Shown here: positions 51,013 through 59,895 of the stretch, piece by piece | Numbering within the stretch: the stretch's first letter is position 1 | Layout: every line of letters starts with the position of its first letter | Assembly (NCBI GenBank): GCA_027483505.1 | Contig: JAIXUP010000087.1 | Span: forward strand, 28,741-92,740 | DNA: 64,000 nucleotides | Origin: Hyphomicrobiales bacterium | GTDB taxonomy: Bacteria > Pseudomonadota > Alphaproteobacteria > Rhizobiales > Beijerinckiaceae | Reading direction: 5' to 3' | Translations under genes and position numbers: made by a program | Notes under the pieces: generated by a model | Database searches by the model: none | Seen by the model: only the letters and a program-made list of their open reading frames with translations | Told to the model about the DNA's origin: nothing

Positions 51013-52419
51013 TCAGAGCCGGAACCACAGGGTCGCAATCCCGAGGAAGGCGAAGAAGCCAACGACATCGGTGACAGTCGTCACGAAGGTTCCGGACGAA
51101 ACCGCAGGATCGATCCCGAGCTTGTCGAGGATGATCGGGATCGACGCGCCCGCCACGGCAGCGGCAAACAGATTTGTGATGATCGCCAGTCCGATCACCA
51201 CGCCAAGCCCGGCACTGCTGAACCACAATGCGGCAACCGCACCGGTGATCAGCGCAAAAGCCGCGCCGTTGATAAACGATACCAACAGTTCGCGCGTGAT
51301 GAAGCGGCTCATGTTCCAGTTGCCGAGCTCGCCTGTCGCCAAGGCCCGCACAGCGACCGTCATCGTCTGGGTCGCGGCATTGCCGCCCTGGCTGGCGACC
51401 ACGGGCGCGAGAACCGCGAGCGCCACCATTTTTTCGAGGCTGCCCTCGAACAGCTTCATCACGGTTGCCGCGAAGAAGGCAGTCACAAGATTGATGAACA
51501 GCCACTGAAACCGGCTGCGCGCGATTGCAGGGACAGAATCGGACAGCTCTTCATCGCCCTTGACGCCGCCGAGGGCCTTGATTTCCTCGTCCGCTTCCTC
51601 ATCAAGGATGTCGACGACGTCGTCGATGGTCATCACGCCGACGAGCCGCCTCGCGTCGTCGAGAACCGGCGCAGAAACGAAATTGTAGCGCTTGAACATT
51701 TGCGCAACGTCCGTCAGTTCATCCGACGCATCGACGGTCCGGCGTTCCGGGTCAGCCAGAACAGACATTTTTGCCTGCCGCTTGGTCCTCAGCAGCTTGT
51801 CCAGCGCCACCGCGCCGACAAAGCGGTGGGCGGGATCGACGACATAGATTTCGTAGAACGTTTCCGGCAGGTCCTGCGTGTCACGCATGAAGTCGATCGT
51901 CTGGCCGACGGTCCAGAACAGCGGCACCGCGATGACTTCCGTCTGCATGCGTCGGCCGGCGGTTTCCTCCGGGTAGTCGAGGCTTTTCTGCAGCGCGATT
52001 CGCTCGGTGGCAGGCAGCTTGTCCAGAATCTCGGCCTTGTCGGCCTCATCCATGTCCTCGAGGATGTAGACGGCATCATCCGAATCGAGATCGCGGACGC
52101 CCTCGGCCACGGTCTCCGGTTCGAGTTCGTCGAGGATTTCTTCGCGCACCGCATCGTCGACCTCCGTCAGCGCGGTGAAGTCGAAGTCCTTGCCGAGGAT
52201 TTCGATGAACAGCGGGCGATCTTCCGTGTCCATCGCTTCCAGCAGGCCGCCGAGGTCGGCTTCGTGCAGGTCCTCCACGAGTGCCGCCAGCGAGTCGTGG
52301 TCCTTGCGTGCGATCAGCGCCGCAACATTGGCCACAAAGGCAGCATTGACCTCGCCGTCCCCGTCGCGGAAGGACAGCGCCGTCTCAAGCAGATCCGGTT
52401 CAGCTCGCTCGTTCACCAT
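51013..52419 (-). CDS. mgtE: MgtE magnesium transporter
   Basis: Homodimeric Mg2+ channel of the inner membrane gated by cytosolic Mg2+. The N-terminal superhelical domain (about 30-150, DDAVYILEDMDEADKAEIL) and CBS pair (about 155-275, PLFWTVGQTIDFMRD, VGAVALDKLL, VGVMTIDDVVDILDEEA) precede five membrane segments with the pore-lining VLAPVVASQGGNAATQTM. ATG at 52419 (MVNERAEPDLLE) gives 468 residues; the upstream open frame is not protein-like. Divergent from a polysaccharide deacetylase. Confidence 0.94.
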   Translation of the reverse strand: MVNERAEPDLLETALSFRDGDGEVNAAFVANVAALIARKDHDSLAALVEDLHEADLGGLLEAMDTEDRPLFIEILGKDFDFTALTEVDDAVREEILDELEPETVAEGVRDLDSDDAVYILEDMDEADKAEILDKLPATERIALQKSLDYPEETAGRRMQTEVIAVPLFWTVGQTIDFMRDTQDLPETFYEIYVVDPAHRFVGAVALDKLLRTKRQAKMSVLADPERRTVDASDELTDVAQMFKRYNFVSAPVLDDARRLVGVMTIDDVVDILDEEADEEIKALGGVKGDEELSDSVPAIARSRFQWLFINLVTAFFAATVMKLFEGSLEKMVALAVLAPVVASQGGNAATQTMTVAVRALATGELGNWNMSRFITRELLVSFINGAAFALITGAVAALWFSSAGLGVVIGLAIITNLFAAAVAGASIPIILDKLGIDPAVSSGTFVTTVTDVVGFFAFLGIATLWFRL

Positions 52420-52519
52420 CGCCTCGCGGTTGGCTCGCTTCGAGGACAACTCTGCGACCGACCTGTCGCAAATCCGTGTTATGCGTGCACAAGCGAGATT
52501 CTGGTCACTTAAGCAAGCA

Positions 52520-53371
52520 ATGCCGTCACATTCGTCCTTCACGTCTGCGTTCACCCGGCGCGGTCTGATTGTCGCAGGCGCGGCCGCGGCGGTTGCCGCG
52601 CCCTGGCGTGTCTGGGCCCAGGCGCGCTGCCAGCTCGGCGGGCGCACCCTTGCGGTCGGCGCGCCGAACGGTCTGGCCATCGGCTGGCAGAGCTACCCAA
52701 GAACGCTGGCCCTCGCGCCGGGCGAGGTGGTCCTCACCCTCGATGACGGCCCCTTGCCGGGGCAGACGGATCGCGTGCTGGATGCGCTCAGGCTCTACGG
52801 CGCTCCTGCAACCTTCTTCCTGATCGGTCGCAACGCTGCCGCCAATCCGCATCTCGTCAGGCGCATGGCAGCCGAAAGGCACACGGTCGCCCATCACACC
52901 ATGACCCATCCCTGGACCTTGCGGCAGCGCAGCTTCGAGGCGGGCGTCCGTGACATCGAAGATGGAATTCGCGCGGTGCAGGCGGCGCAGGGCGTCACGG
53001 GAAGCGCGGTGGCGACGCCCTTTTTCCGCTATCCCGGCTTTGCCGATACCGAACGGCTGAACGATTGGTTGGCCGCGAAGGGCATGGTCACTTTCGGATC
53101 GGACTTGTGGGGGAGCGACTGGACGCCGATGTCGCCCGAACGCCAGCTCTCGCTGCTGATGGGCCGTCTCAAGCGAGCCGGGCGCGGAATCATTCTGCTG
53201 CACGACGTCGTCGGCCAGACAGCCTCGATGTTCCCGGCATTCCTTCAGGCCCTCTGCGCTGGTGGCTACAGGGTCGTGGGGCTGACGCCCGGGCCTTCTG
53301 CGCCGCAAACCATCGAAGCAGGCGCGGGCTGGCGCTCGCATACGGAACGCATCATCGCGGGCAGGGGTTGA
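52520..53371 (+). CDS. Polysaccharide deacetylase (NodB domain), probably Tat-exported
   Basis: Carbohydrate esterase 4 fold. The N-terminus AFTRRGLIVAGAAAAVAAP is a twin-arginine signal. Catalytic motif 1 is VLTLDDGPLPGQTDRVLDAL (the two Asp), motif 2 is HTVAHHTMTHPW (metal His pair), motif 3 is FFRYPGF and the later ILLHDVVG supplies His. 283 residues from ATG 52520; an ATG at 52481 would add 13 residues. Likely acts on N-acetylated glycans such as peptidoglycan or exopolysaccharide; the substrate is not evident. Confidence 0.88.
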   Translation: MPSHSSFTSAFTRRGLIVAGAAAAVAAPWRVWAQARCQLGGRTLAVGAPNGLAIGWQSYPRTLALAPGEVVLTLDDGPLPGQTDRVLDALRLYGAPATFFLIGRNAAANPHLVRRMAAERHTVAHHTMTHPWTLRQRSFEAGVRDIEDGIRAVQAAQGVTGSAVATPFFRYPGFADTERLNDWLAAKGMVTFGSDLWGSDWTPMSPERQLSLLMGRLKRAGRGIILLHDVVGQTASMFPAFLQALCAGGYRVVGLTPGPSAPQTIEAGAGWRSHTERIIAGRG

Positions 53372-53429
53372 TGCCGGAAACACGAACGGCGACCTTACGG
53401 TCGCCGCGCGCGGAGTGATCACTCTGAGA

Positions 53430-53514
53430 TGGTGCGGCCAAGAGGACTCGAACCTCCACTAGTTTCCCAACTAGCACCTCAAGCTAGCGCGTCTACCAAT
53501 TCCGCCATGGCCGC
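53430..53514 (-). tRNA. tRNA-Leu (anticodon GAG)
   Basis: Minus strand begins GCGGCCATGGCGGAATTGG and ends TGGCCGCACCA, so the 7-bp acceptor stem is GCGGCCA/TGGCCGC with encoded CCA. The anticodon arm is CTAGC-TTGAGGT-GCTAG, with anticodon GAG reading CUC and CUU. A long variable arm (CTAGTTGGGAAACTAG) makes it a class II tRNA, and GGTTCGAGTCC is the T-arm. 85 bases. Confidence 0.96.
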
Positions 53515-53601
53515 GGGTGCTGTCGGCGCATGTGCGCCAAAGCAGCGAGCCGGGGTCTAGCAAATCATGTCCGCGCTCACAAGCCTTGATCGCCGCTTAT
53601 C

Positions 53602-53901
53602 TCACGCGGCCATCTCTTCGGCTTCCGGTTCAGGTTCAGGTTCCGGCAGCTGGGCCTCGCGGATGATTCGGGGCCGCTTCAGCAATTCGGTGATCTCGAC
53701 CTGGATGCGCGTGCCAGAGACGATCACCTGTCCGATGGCAAAGACCTTGCCATTGGCCACGACCTCGACGAGTTCCGCTTCGCCGGAGGTCAGTTCGATC
53801 ACCGCGCCGCGCCCCATGCGCAGAAGCTTGTGGACCGGCATCGTCGTCTGGCCAAGAATGACGCTGACCGTGATCAGCGCCTTTTCGAGATCTGTATGCA
53901 A
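53602..53901 (-). CDS. FliN-like SpoA-domain protein
   Basis: 99 residues, of which about 1-75 fit the SpoA/FliN C-terminal fold: ITVSVILGQTTMPVHKLLRM, GRGAVIELTSGEAELVEVVA and NGKVFAIGQVIVSGTRIQVEI parallel FliN closely. The acidic tail EPEPEPEAEEMAA replaces the usual end. Start chosen as TTG at 53901 because AGGAGA lies seven bases upstream. No flagellar genes are nearby, so it is either an orphan FliN of the motor switch or a FliN homologue with another role. It is divergent from lipB. Confidence 0.78.
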   Translation of the reverse strand: MHTDLEKALITVSVILGQTTMPVHKLLRMGRGAVIELTSGEAELVEVVANGKVFAIGQVIVSGTRIQVEITELLKRPRIIREAQLPEPEPEPEAEEMAA

Positions 53902-53971
53902 GGCTTGTCTCCTGCATGCGGAAAGACCACATGTCTGCAACGGACATTGCGGCGAACATGGTTAACTACGC

Positions 53972-54691
53972 GTGAATCTGCGGGGCGACATCGGAGCGAT
54001 TTTGCCAAGGCCGCACGATACGGCGGCGGTCGAATGGCATGTCAGCGAAGGGTTGACGCCGTATGCCGTCGCTGTCGCAGCGATGGACGCGCGCGTGGCG
54101 GCCATTGGCGAAGGCCGCGCTGCCGAACAGGTCTGGCTGGTCGAGCATCCGCCGCTCTACACCGCCGGCACCTCCGCGGATGCATCGGATCTGGTCCAGC
54201 CGGACCGCTTCCCGGTGTTCGCGACCGGCCGCGGAGGGCAGTACACCTATCACGGTCCCGGTCAGCGTGTGGCCTACGTCATGCTAGACCTGCGCAAACG
54301 CGGCCCGGATGTGCGCCGGTTCGTGAATTCCCTCGAAGCCTGGCTGATCAACACACTGGCCCGGATGAACGTGACCGGCGAGCGCCGCAACGATCGCGTC
54401 GGCGTCTGGGTGCGGCGGCCCGACAAGCTGCCGCCGGCAGGCGCCGGCACCATTGCTGAAGACAAGATCGCGGCGATCGGCATTCGCATCCGGCGCTGGG
54501 TCACGTTTCATGGCATATCGCTGAACGTTGACCCCGATCTTGGACATTTCGACGGCATCGTGCCTTGCGGCGTGAAAATGCATGGCGTCACCAGCCTTCA
54601 CGACCTTGGCATCACGGTCACGATGCCGGAGGTCGACAGCCTGCTGCGCGCGGGTTTCGAGGAGGTTTTTGGCGGAACGGTGCGCCCATGA
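53972..54691 (+). CDS. lipB: LipB octanoyltransferase
   Basis: Transfers octanoate from octanoyl-ACP to lipoyl domains, first step of lipoate synthesis. Family motifs: [35 protein letters not shown], the Lys region in [18 protein letters not shown] and the catalytic Cys in [17 protein letters not shown]. 239 residues from a GTG at 53972. The last TGA overlaps the next gene's ATG. Confidence 0.94.
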   Translation: MNLRGDIGAILPRPHDTAAVEWHVSEGLTPYAVAVAAMDARVAAIGEGRAAEQVWLVEHPPLYTAGTSADASDLVQPDRFPVFATGRGGQYTYHGPGQRVAYVMLDLRKRGPDVRRFVNSLEAWLINTLARMNVTGERRNDRVGVWVRRPDKLPPAGAGTIAEDKIAAIGIRIRRWVTFHGISLNVDPDLGHFDGIVPCGVKMHGVTSLHDLGITVTMPEVDSLLRAGFEEVFGGTVRP

Positions 54692-55269
54692 CTGCGGTGC
54701 ATCGCGAGGTCGAAGTCACGGACAGGGCCCAGTGGCGTGCCTGGCTCATGGCGAACCACCACCTCCGCGAGAGCATCTGGTTGATTTTTCCGCGCAAGGG
54801 CGCTGGCCCCGACTGGCTCAGCAATGATGACATCGTCGAGGAAGCGCTGTGCTTTGGCTGGATCGATTCGCTCCCGCGGAGCCGTGATGAAAGCCGCTCC
54901 ATGTTGCGGATCAGCCCACGGAAGCCCGGCAGCGCCTGGTCGGCGCTCAATAAGCGCCGGGCGGGGAGGATGATCGAGGTCGGCCTGATGATGCCCCAAG
55001 GCCTCGCCGCAATCGAAGCCGCGAAAAGGAACGGCCAGTGGGACGCACTCAATGCGGTGGAAGCGCTGAACCTGCCGCCCGATCTGGTCGCGGCGCTGCA
55101 GGCGAAGGGCGACGCAATGGCCCTGTTCGAGGGCTTCCCGCGCTCGGTCAAGCGCGGCATTCTCGAGTGGATCGCCGCAGCGAAACGCCCCGCCACGCGG
55201 CAGGCCCGCATCGTGACCACGGCAACCATGGCCGCCGAGAACCGGCGCGCCAATCAGTGGCGCGGCTGA
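54688..55269 (+). CDS. YdeI/OmpD-associated family protein
   Basis: OmdA/YdeI family, linked in the literature to envelope stress and bacteriocin or peptide tolerance. Conserved parts: [46 protein letters not shown] and the C-terminal [25 protein letters not shown]. 193 residues from ATG 54688. Overlap with lipB implies co-transcription; biochemical activity is not known. Confidence 0.8.
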   Translation: MTAVHREVEVTDRAQWRAWLMANHHLRESIWLIFPRKGAGPDWLSNDDIVEEALCFGWIDSLPRSRDESRSMLRISPRKPGSAWSALNKRRAGRMIEVGLMMPQGLAAIEAAKRNGQWDALNAVEALNLPPDLVAALQAKGDAMALFEGFPRSVKRGILEWIAAAKRPATRQARIVTTATMAAENRRANQWRG

Positions 55270-55351
55270 CCTGCGCATCGAAACCCTTCCTTCACCATCT
55301 TGGCTGATTGTGAGCTTGGCTTGGGGGCCTATCGCGAGGGGTAGACCACGG

Positions 55352-55549
55352 ATGAAAACAACCATCATCATCATTGCAGCGGGCCTTCTGGCTGCGGCCT
55401 GCACCACCACCGACCAGCGCATCGCCGGTGCGGCGGCCGGCGCCGGAACAGGCGCCCTCGTGGGCGGGCCGATCGGCGCCATTGCCGGCGGAGCCATTGG
55501 CGCGGTCGCAGCGCCGACAGTCACCGGCGCCATCAACCGCAAACGCTGA
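55352..55549 (+). CDS. Small glycine-zipper lipoprotein
   Basis: 65 residues: lipoprotein signal MKTTIIIIAAGLLAAACTTT (lipobox LAAAC), then a Gly/Ala-rich stretch AAGAGTGALVGGPIGAIAGG resembling glycine-zipper membrane-interacting segments. ATG at 55352 follows GAGGGGTAG. Such proteins are common in Hyphomicrobiales and generally uncharacterised. Confidence 0.72.
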   Translation: MKTTIIIIAAGLLAAACTTTDQRIAGAAAGAGTGALVGGPIGAIAGGAIGAVAAPTVTGAINRKR

Positions 55550-55654
55550 GCCTGCGCCCCGACCGGCCGAAAGTCCGCCGGATCAGAATCGTTGCACGGA
55601 GCCGGATGCCACGCCATAACGCCCCTCGGTGACCAGAGCGGGGAGCGCGGGCCA

Positions 55655-57262
55655 ATGGCGGTCTTGACCAGCAGTGCGGACGTTCATTCCGTCCAGAGCC
55701 GGGGCTTCGCGGCCGATTGGGCCGCCTTGCGCACGGAGCTGGCGGAGCGCCGCGCGGCAGCGGCAGAGGGCGGCAACGCCAAGGCCCGGGAACGGCATAC
55801 GGCGCGTGGCAAGCTCCTGCCGCGAGAACGTGTGTCGGGCCTGCTCGATGCCGGTTCACCCTTCCTCGAAATCGGCGCGCTCGCCGCCTTCGGCATGTAC
55901 GACGATGACATCCACGGCGCGGGCATGATCGCCGGCATCGGCAGGGTGTCCGGCCGCGAGGTGATGATCGTCTGCAACGACGCCACCATCAAGGGCGGCA
56001 CCTACTATCCGATGACGGTCAAGAAGCATCTGCGCGCGCAGGAGATCGCCCGCGAGAACCGCCTGCCTTGCGTCTATCTGGTGGATTCGGGCGGGGCCAA
56101 CCTGCCGCACCAGACAGACGTGTTTCCGGACCGGGAGCATTTCGGGCGCATCTTCTACAATCAGGCGACCTTGTCCTCGCTTGGAATCCCGCAAATTGCG
56201 GTCGTCATGGGCTCGTGCACTGCGGGCGGCGCCTATGTCCCTGCGATGTCGGATGAAACCATCATTGTCCGCCGTCAGGGCACGATCTTTCTCGGCGGCC
56301 CGCCGCTCGTGAAGGCCGCCACCGGCGAGGTGGTCTCGGCTGAGGATCTCGGTGGCGGCGATGTCCATACACGGCTGTCGGGCGTCGCCGATCATCTGGC
56401 CACTGATGACCGCCATGCGCTGGCACTGGCGCGGCAGATCGTCGGCACGCTCAACACCTCCAAGCAGCCCGCTCTGGCCTTGCGCGATCCGGCGCCCCCC
56501 GCCTGCGATCCGGCTGAGCTAGAGGCCATCGTTCCGACCGACCTGCGCAAGCAGTACGACATCCGCGAGGTCATCGCTCGGCTGGTCGACCGCTCCGAGT
56601 TCGACGAGTTTAAGGCTCTCTATGGCACCACTCTGGTGACGGGTTTCGCCTGGATTCAGGGCATTCCGGTCGGCATCATCGCCAACAACGGCATTCTGTT
56701 TTCCGAAAGCGCCCAGAAGGGCGCACACTTCATCGAGCTGTGCTGCCAGCGCCGCATACCGCTGCTGTTCCTGCAGAACATTTCAGGCTTCATGGTCGGC
56801 CGCGATTTCGAGGCGCGCGGCATCGCCAAGGACGGTGCCAAGCTGGTCACGGCCGTGGCCTGCGCCCAGGTCCCCAAGATCACGGTCCTCGTCGGCGGCT
56901 CTTTCGGGGCCGGCAATTACGGCATGTGCGGGCGCGCCTATTCCCCGCGCTTCCTGTTCGCCTGGCCCAACAGCCGCATCTCGGTGATGGGCGGCGAGCA
57001 GGCGGCCAGCGTACTGGCCACCGTGCGCCGCGACAACATCGAGGCTGCCGGCAAGGCCTGGAGCCGGGAAGACGAGGAGACGTTCAAGGCGCCCGTCCGG
57101 GAGCAGTATGAGGCCGAGGGCAACCCCTATTTCGCAACCGCGCGCCTCTGGGATGACGGCATCATCCTGCCTGGCGAAACGCGCCGCGTTTTGGGTCTGG
57201 CCCTCTCGGCCTGCCTGAACGCGCCGATCCCGGAGACGCGTTTCGGCGTGTTCAGGATGTGA
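55655..57262 (+). CDS. mccB: Methylcrotonoyl-CoA carboxylase beta subunit
   Basis: Carboxyltransferase subunit in leucine degradation, carboxylating 3-methylcrotonoyl-Co[21 protein letters not shown] and [20 protein letters not shown] lie in the N-terminal carboxyltransferase half; [20 protein letters not shown] and [19 protein letters not shown] in the C-terminal half match MccB rather than propionyl-CoA carboxylase. ATG 55655 gives 535 residues, exactly family size. The biotin-bearing alpha subunit (mccA) and isovaleryl-CoA dehydrogenase are not in the window. Overlaps aat by four bases (GTGA). Confidence 0.9.
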   Translation: MAVLTSSADVHSVQSRGFAADWAALRTELAERRAAAAEGGNAKARERHTARGKLLPRERVSGLLDAGSPFLEIGALAAFGMYDDDIHGAGMIAGIGRVSGREVMIVCNDATIKGGTYYPMTVKKHLRAQEIARENRLPCVYLVDSGGANLPHQTDVFPDREHFGRIFYNQATLSSLGIPQIAVVMGSCTAGGAYVPAMSDETIIVRRQGTIFLGGPPLVKAATGEVVSAEDLGGGDVHTRLSGVADHLATDDRHALALARQIVGTLNTSKQPALALRDPAPPACDPAELEAIVPTDLRKQYDIREVIARLVDRSEFDEFKALYGTTLVTGFAWIQGIPVGIIANNGILFSESAQKGAHFIELCCQRRIPLLFLQNISGFMVGRDFEARGIAKDGAKLVTAVACAQVPKITVLVGGSFGAGNYGMCGRAYSPRFLFAWPNSRISVMGGEQAASVLATVRRDNIEAAGKAWSREDEETFKAPVREQYEAEGNPYFATARLWDDGIILPGETRRVLGLALSACLNAPIPETRFGVFRM

Positions 57263-57933
57263 CGCGCCGGATGCGCGTGACGATAACGCCGGAGCTTCTG
57301 CTGCGCGCCTATGCCGCCGGCGTTTTCCCGATGTCCGAAGGGGCTGATGATCCTGGCCTGTTCTGGGTGGACCCGGAGCTGCGCGGGATCATTCCGCTTG
57401 ATGATGTCCACATCCCCAGGCGGCTCGCCCGGACGGTCCGGCGCGACATTTTCGAGATCAGGACAGACACAGACTTTGATCGGGTGATTGGTCATTGCGC
57501 CGCCGCGCGGGCAGGGCGCGGGGAGACCTGGATCAACCGGCGCATCCGCACCCTCTATGGCGATCTGTTTCGCCTTGGCCATGTCCACACCCTGGAGGCA
57601 TGGCGCGACGGACAACTGGTGGGCGGGCTCTACGGGGTGTCCCTCGGGCAGTGCTTCTTTGGCGAGAGCATGTTCCACCTCGAAACCGATGCCTCGAAAG
57701 TCGCCCTCGTGCACCTTGTCGCCCGCCTGATCGCCGGCGGCTATCAACTGCTCGATACGCAATTCCAGACCGAGCACCTGGCGCAGTTCGGAACACGCGA
57801 GATCGAACGCGAGACCTACAAGGCCATGCTGTCGATGGCGGTTGGTTCCGGCCCGCTAAGGGATGTGTGGAGCGGCCTGGTCCTTGACGGCCGGCAGGCG
57901 CTCGACCTCATCGCCGGCGCGGCGACAGGGTGA
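57259..57933 (+). CDS. aat: Leucyl/phenylalanyl-tRNA-protein transferase
   Basis: Adds Leu or Phe to N-terminal Lys/Arg of proteins, marking them for ClpS-ClpAP degradation. Diagnostic: [74 protein letters not shown] and [19 protein letters not shown]. 224 residues from GTG 57259; ATG 57271 is an alternative four codons later. Mild surprise is the overlap with mccB. Confidence 0.94.
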   Translation: MTRRMRVTITPELLLRAYAAGVFPMSEGADDPGLFWVDPELRGIIPLDDVHIPRRLARTVRRDIFEIRTDTDFDRVIGHCAAARAGRGETWINRRIRTLYGDLFRLGHVHTLEAWRDGQLVGGLYGVSLGQCFFGESMFHLETDASKVALVHLVARLIAGGYQLLDTQFQTEHLAQFGTREIERETYKAMLSMAVGSGPLRDVWSGLVLDGRQALDLIAGAATG

Positions 57934-57951
57934 GGGCCTGAATTGCGCGAC

Positions 57952-58584
57952 TTAGTTGTTGTTGCGCTCGTTGACGCGCGGCACGCTGCTCTGCGGCGCC
58001 GGATTGGTCGGGAAGAAGCGCTGGGTCGGCTGCTGCGGCGGCACCGGCAGGCCCTGCGGCGGCCTCACGTCAATCCGCCCGTCCGAAGGCGGCTGCGCAG
58101 CGGGACGCGGTTGCGGGCGCGGATTGGGCTGGTTGCGATCCCGGCGCAGATCGGCAGCCGGAGCATCCGCAGGCGCCGGTTCGCGGGGCTCAACGATGAC
58201 TTCGGTCCCGCCTTTGCAGTCGGTCATCCACACATCGTAGATGGCGTGCTCGACCCCGTGCAAGCCCGGGCTCGCCGCAAACATCCAGCCGGAGAAAATC
58301 CGCCGATACTCGTTGTTGAGCCCGACCTCATCGACTTCGACGAAGGAGGTTGTCTGCGGCTGTTCCGTCGCCGGACGGGTCCAGCACACCTTCGGCGTGA
58401 TCTGGAGCGAACCGAACTGCACTGTCTCGTCAATGTTCACTTCAAAGGCGATGATCCGGCCGGTGATCTTGTCGAGACCGGCGAACACTGCAACCGGATT
58501 GCGGATCCGGTCCGCCAGCGCAGGCATGGAAACGGCCGTCACCATGGCCAGAGCCAGGGCAGACATCGAAAGGCGGCGCATCAT
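57952..58584 (-). CDS. DUF2155 periplasmic protein
   Basis: Signal peptide (LSMSALALAMVTAVSMPALA) then the DUF2155 domain at about 25-135: VFAGLDKITGRIIAFEVNID, FGSLQITPKVCWTRPATE, YRRIFSGWMFAASPGLHGVEHAIYDVWMTDC. The last 75 residues are Pro/Arg/Gln-rich and disordered. 210 residues. The family is alphaproteobacterial and uncharacterised. Commonly found beside the NDUFA12 gene, as here. Confidence 0.88.
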   Translation of the reverse strand: MMRRLSMSALALAMVTAVSMPALADRIRNPVAVFAGLDKITGRIIAFEVNIDETVQFGSLQITPKVCWTRPATEQPQTTSFVEVDEVGLNNEYRRIFSGWMFAASPGLHGVEHAIYDVWMTDCKGGTEVIVEPREPAPADAPAADLRRDRNQPNPRPQPRPAAQPPSDGRIDVRPPQGLPVPPQQPTQRFFPTNPAPQSSVPRVNERNNN

Positions 58585-58719
58585 CGATCAGGCTCATGGT
58601 CAGTGGGGCTGCGGCAGAATCACCGCCCCGGCAATGTCGGATAGTGTGCGTAAAAGCCTATCATGGCCAATCGGTGTTCGCAGCCTCCGCGGAGCACCGC
58701 GCCGCGATGCCAGCGTCGA

Positions 58720-59124
58720 TCACGGTGTCCAGGCTTTATACGCCCCTTCAGCCTTCGGATGGACCGCGGCCCCGACCGCCGAGCCCGGCGGACGATAGGC
58801 GTGGGACGTGCCAGTCATGTTGGGCAGATGCGCCTTCTGCCACTCACGCGCTGTGTAGCTCTCTTCGGAAGGCGCTACGTCAACCGTGTGGTGCAGCCAG
58901 CCATTCCAGCCGGCGGGCACGCTGGAGGCCTCGGCAAGGCCATTGTAGACCACCCACCGGCGTTCATGGCCGAGCGCCGGGTCGACCCTGCCGCCGCGCG
59001 AGCGGTAATAGACATTGCCGAACGCATCGGCGCCGACACGTTCGCCATGTCGCCAGGTGTGGAACCGGGTGCCCAATGTCTGTCCGTTCCACCAAGTGAA
59101 AAACTGGAGCAGGAAGGTTTTCAT
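58720..59124 (-). CDS. NDUFA12-family NADH:ubiquinone oxidoreductase accessory subunit
   Basis: Complex I accessory protein shared by alphaproteobacteria and mitochondria (B17.2). FTWWNGQTLGTRFHTWRHGERVG, DAFGNVYYRSRGG, ERRWVVYNGLAEASSVPAGWNGWLHH and the C-terminal YRPPGSAVGAAVHPKAEGAYKAW are characteristic. 134 residues from ATG 59124. The main nuo operon is not in the window. Confidence 0.93.
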   Translation of the reverse strand: MKTFLLQFFTWWNGQTLGTRFHTWRHGERVGADAFGNVYYRSRGGRVDPALGHERRWVVYNGLAEASSVPAGWNGWLHHTVDVAPSEESYTAREWQKAHLPNMTGTSHAYRPPGSAVGAAVHPKAEGAYKAWTP

Positions 59125-59895
59125 CGGCGCCTCGCGTTGTGATGCTGGAGCGTTATGCCGATCACCGCGCTGACTGTCCAGCCTCAACGCCTTGCGAAGG
59201 CTGTCGTAGCGGAAGGGGCGGGCGCAGGCGGCACGGCGGGGACGGTGGGAATCACCCGCGCCCTCATGGTGCGGCCATGCCGCGCAACGATTCGGCCGCA
59301 TTAATGACAAGGAAAAGTCGGCTTCCGGATACGATTGCAACGCCATTTCAGAGGTTTGGGATGCAGGCTTTCGCATGCCGCGCCAAGATGTCGCCGCCAT
59401 GCTTCCTCAAACAGGGAGCCGTGCCCCGGATCGCGTGAAAATGGGGCTTCCCGCCAGGCGCAAGCTGGCGCAACATGAAGGGGCGCACATGATTCCATCA
59501 GGCTTTTCCGGTGGTTATCGGCGGGACCTTCAAGTTATCCCCACCATCCACAGGCGCACACAAGATGTAGTGGCGCGCACCTTTCCTACGTACAAAACCT
59601 TGACTGTCATGCAGCCGTAGGCGTAGGTTGGCATCGTCGCGTTGTCTGCAGCGCGGGCGGCCTTTCAGGGGCTGGACGGACTTGAAGAGGTGATCGGCCA
59701 AGGTGTTGCGCAGGGGGCTCAGTTGGGTTCCGCGCGGTGTGGCCGGGAGCGCTGCGAGAATGCGGGCAAACGATACCAGATAGGCTGCGGAGCCAACCGC
59801 GAGCCGACAGGGGCTTCACAACAGGGCTGACAGTGAGCCGCGCCACGTGGTCGCGGGCCGATGAACTATCGGCTGATGAATGAAGGATTGGGAAG
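59125..59895. promoter_or_regulatory. Long divergent spacer and leader upstream of nrdJ
   Basis: 771 bases with no convincing gene; short open frames here read as Arg/Pro/Ala-rich noise. 59480-59620 is locally AT-richer and carries the candidate NrdR boxes and TTGACT at 59600-59605. If transcription starts near 59630 the nrdJ leader is about 265 bases. It contains a small hairpin GCCGAT/ATCGGC (59857-59873) just before the ribosome-binding site. I looked for a cobalamin riboswitch because nrdJ needs B12 and found no recognisable core. Confidence 0.5.
59558..59573 (+). promoter_or_regulatory. Candidate NrdR box upstream of nrdJ
   Basis: ACACAAGATGTAGTGG matches 13 of 16 positions of the NrdR consensus (ACACwATATATwGTGT as I recall it), including both ACA/GTG ends. 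A weaker partner, GTACAAAACCTTGACT at 59590-59605, starts 32 bases later, about three helical turns, the usual spacing of paired NrdR boxes; it overlaps a TTGACT -35 candidate. NrdR represses ribonucleotide reductase genes when dATP is high. Confidence 0.6.

Noticed and set aside
59139..59438. A 99-codon plus-strand frame in the NDUFA12-nrdJ spacer
   Set aside because: Low-complexity composition (Arg, Gly, Pro, His), no ribosome-binding site, no family resemblance.
59660..59780. tmRNA or RNase P RNA, suggested by GGGGCTGGACGG and a structured-looking stretch
   Set aside because: No TTCGAC T-arm, no tag-peptide frame and no RNase P conserved core; the resemblance is only to a few bases.
59620..59895. 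Cobalamin riboswitch in the nrdJ leader
   Set aside because: Expected from the B12 dependence, but none of the conserved B12-box or core sequences could be found by eye. A covariance-model search would settle it.
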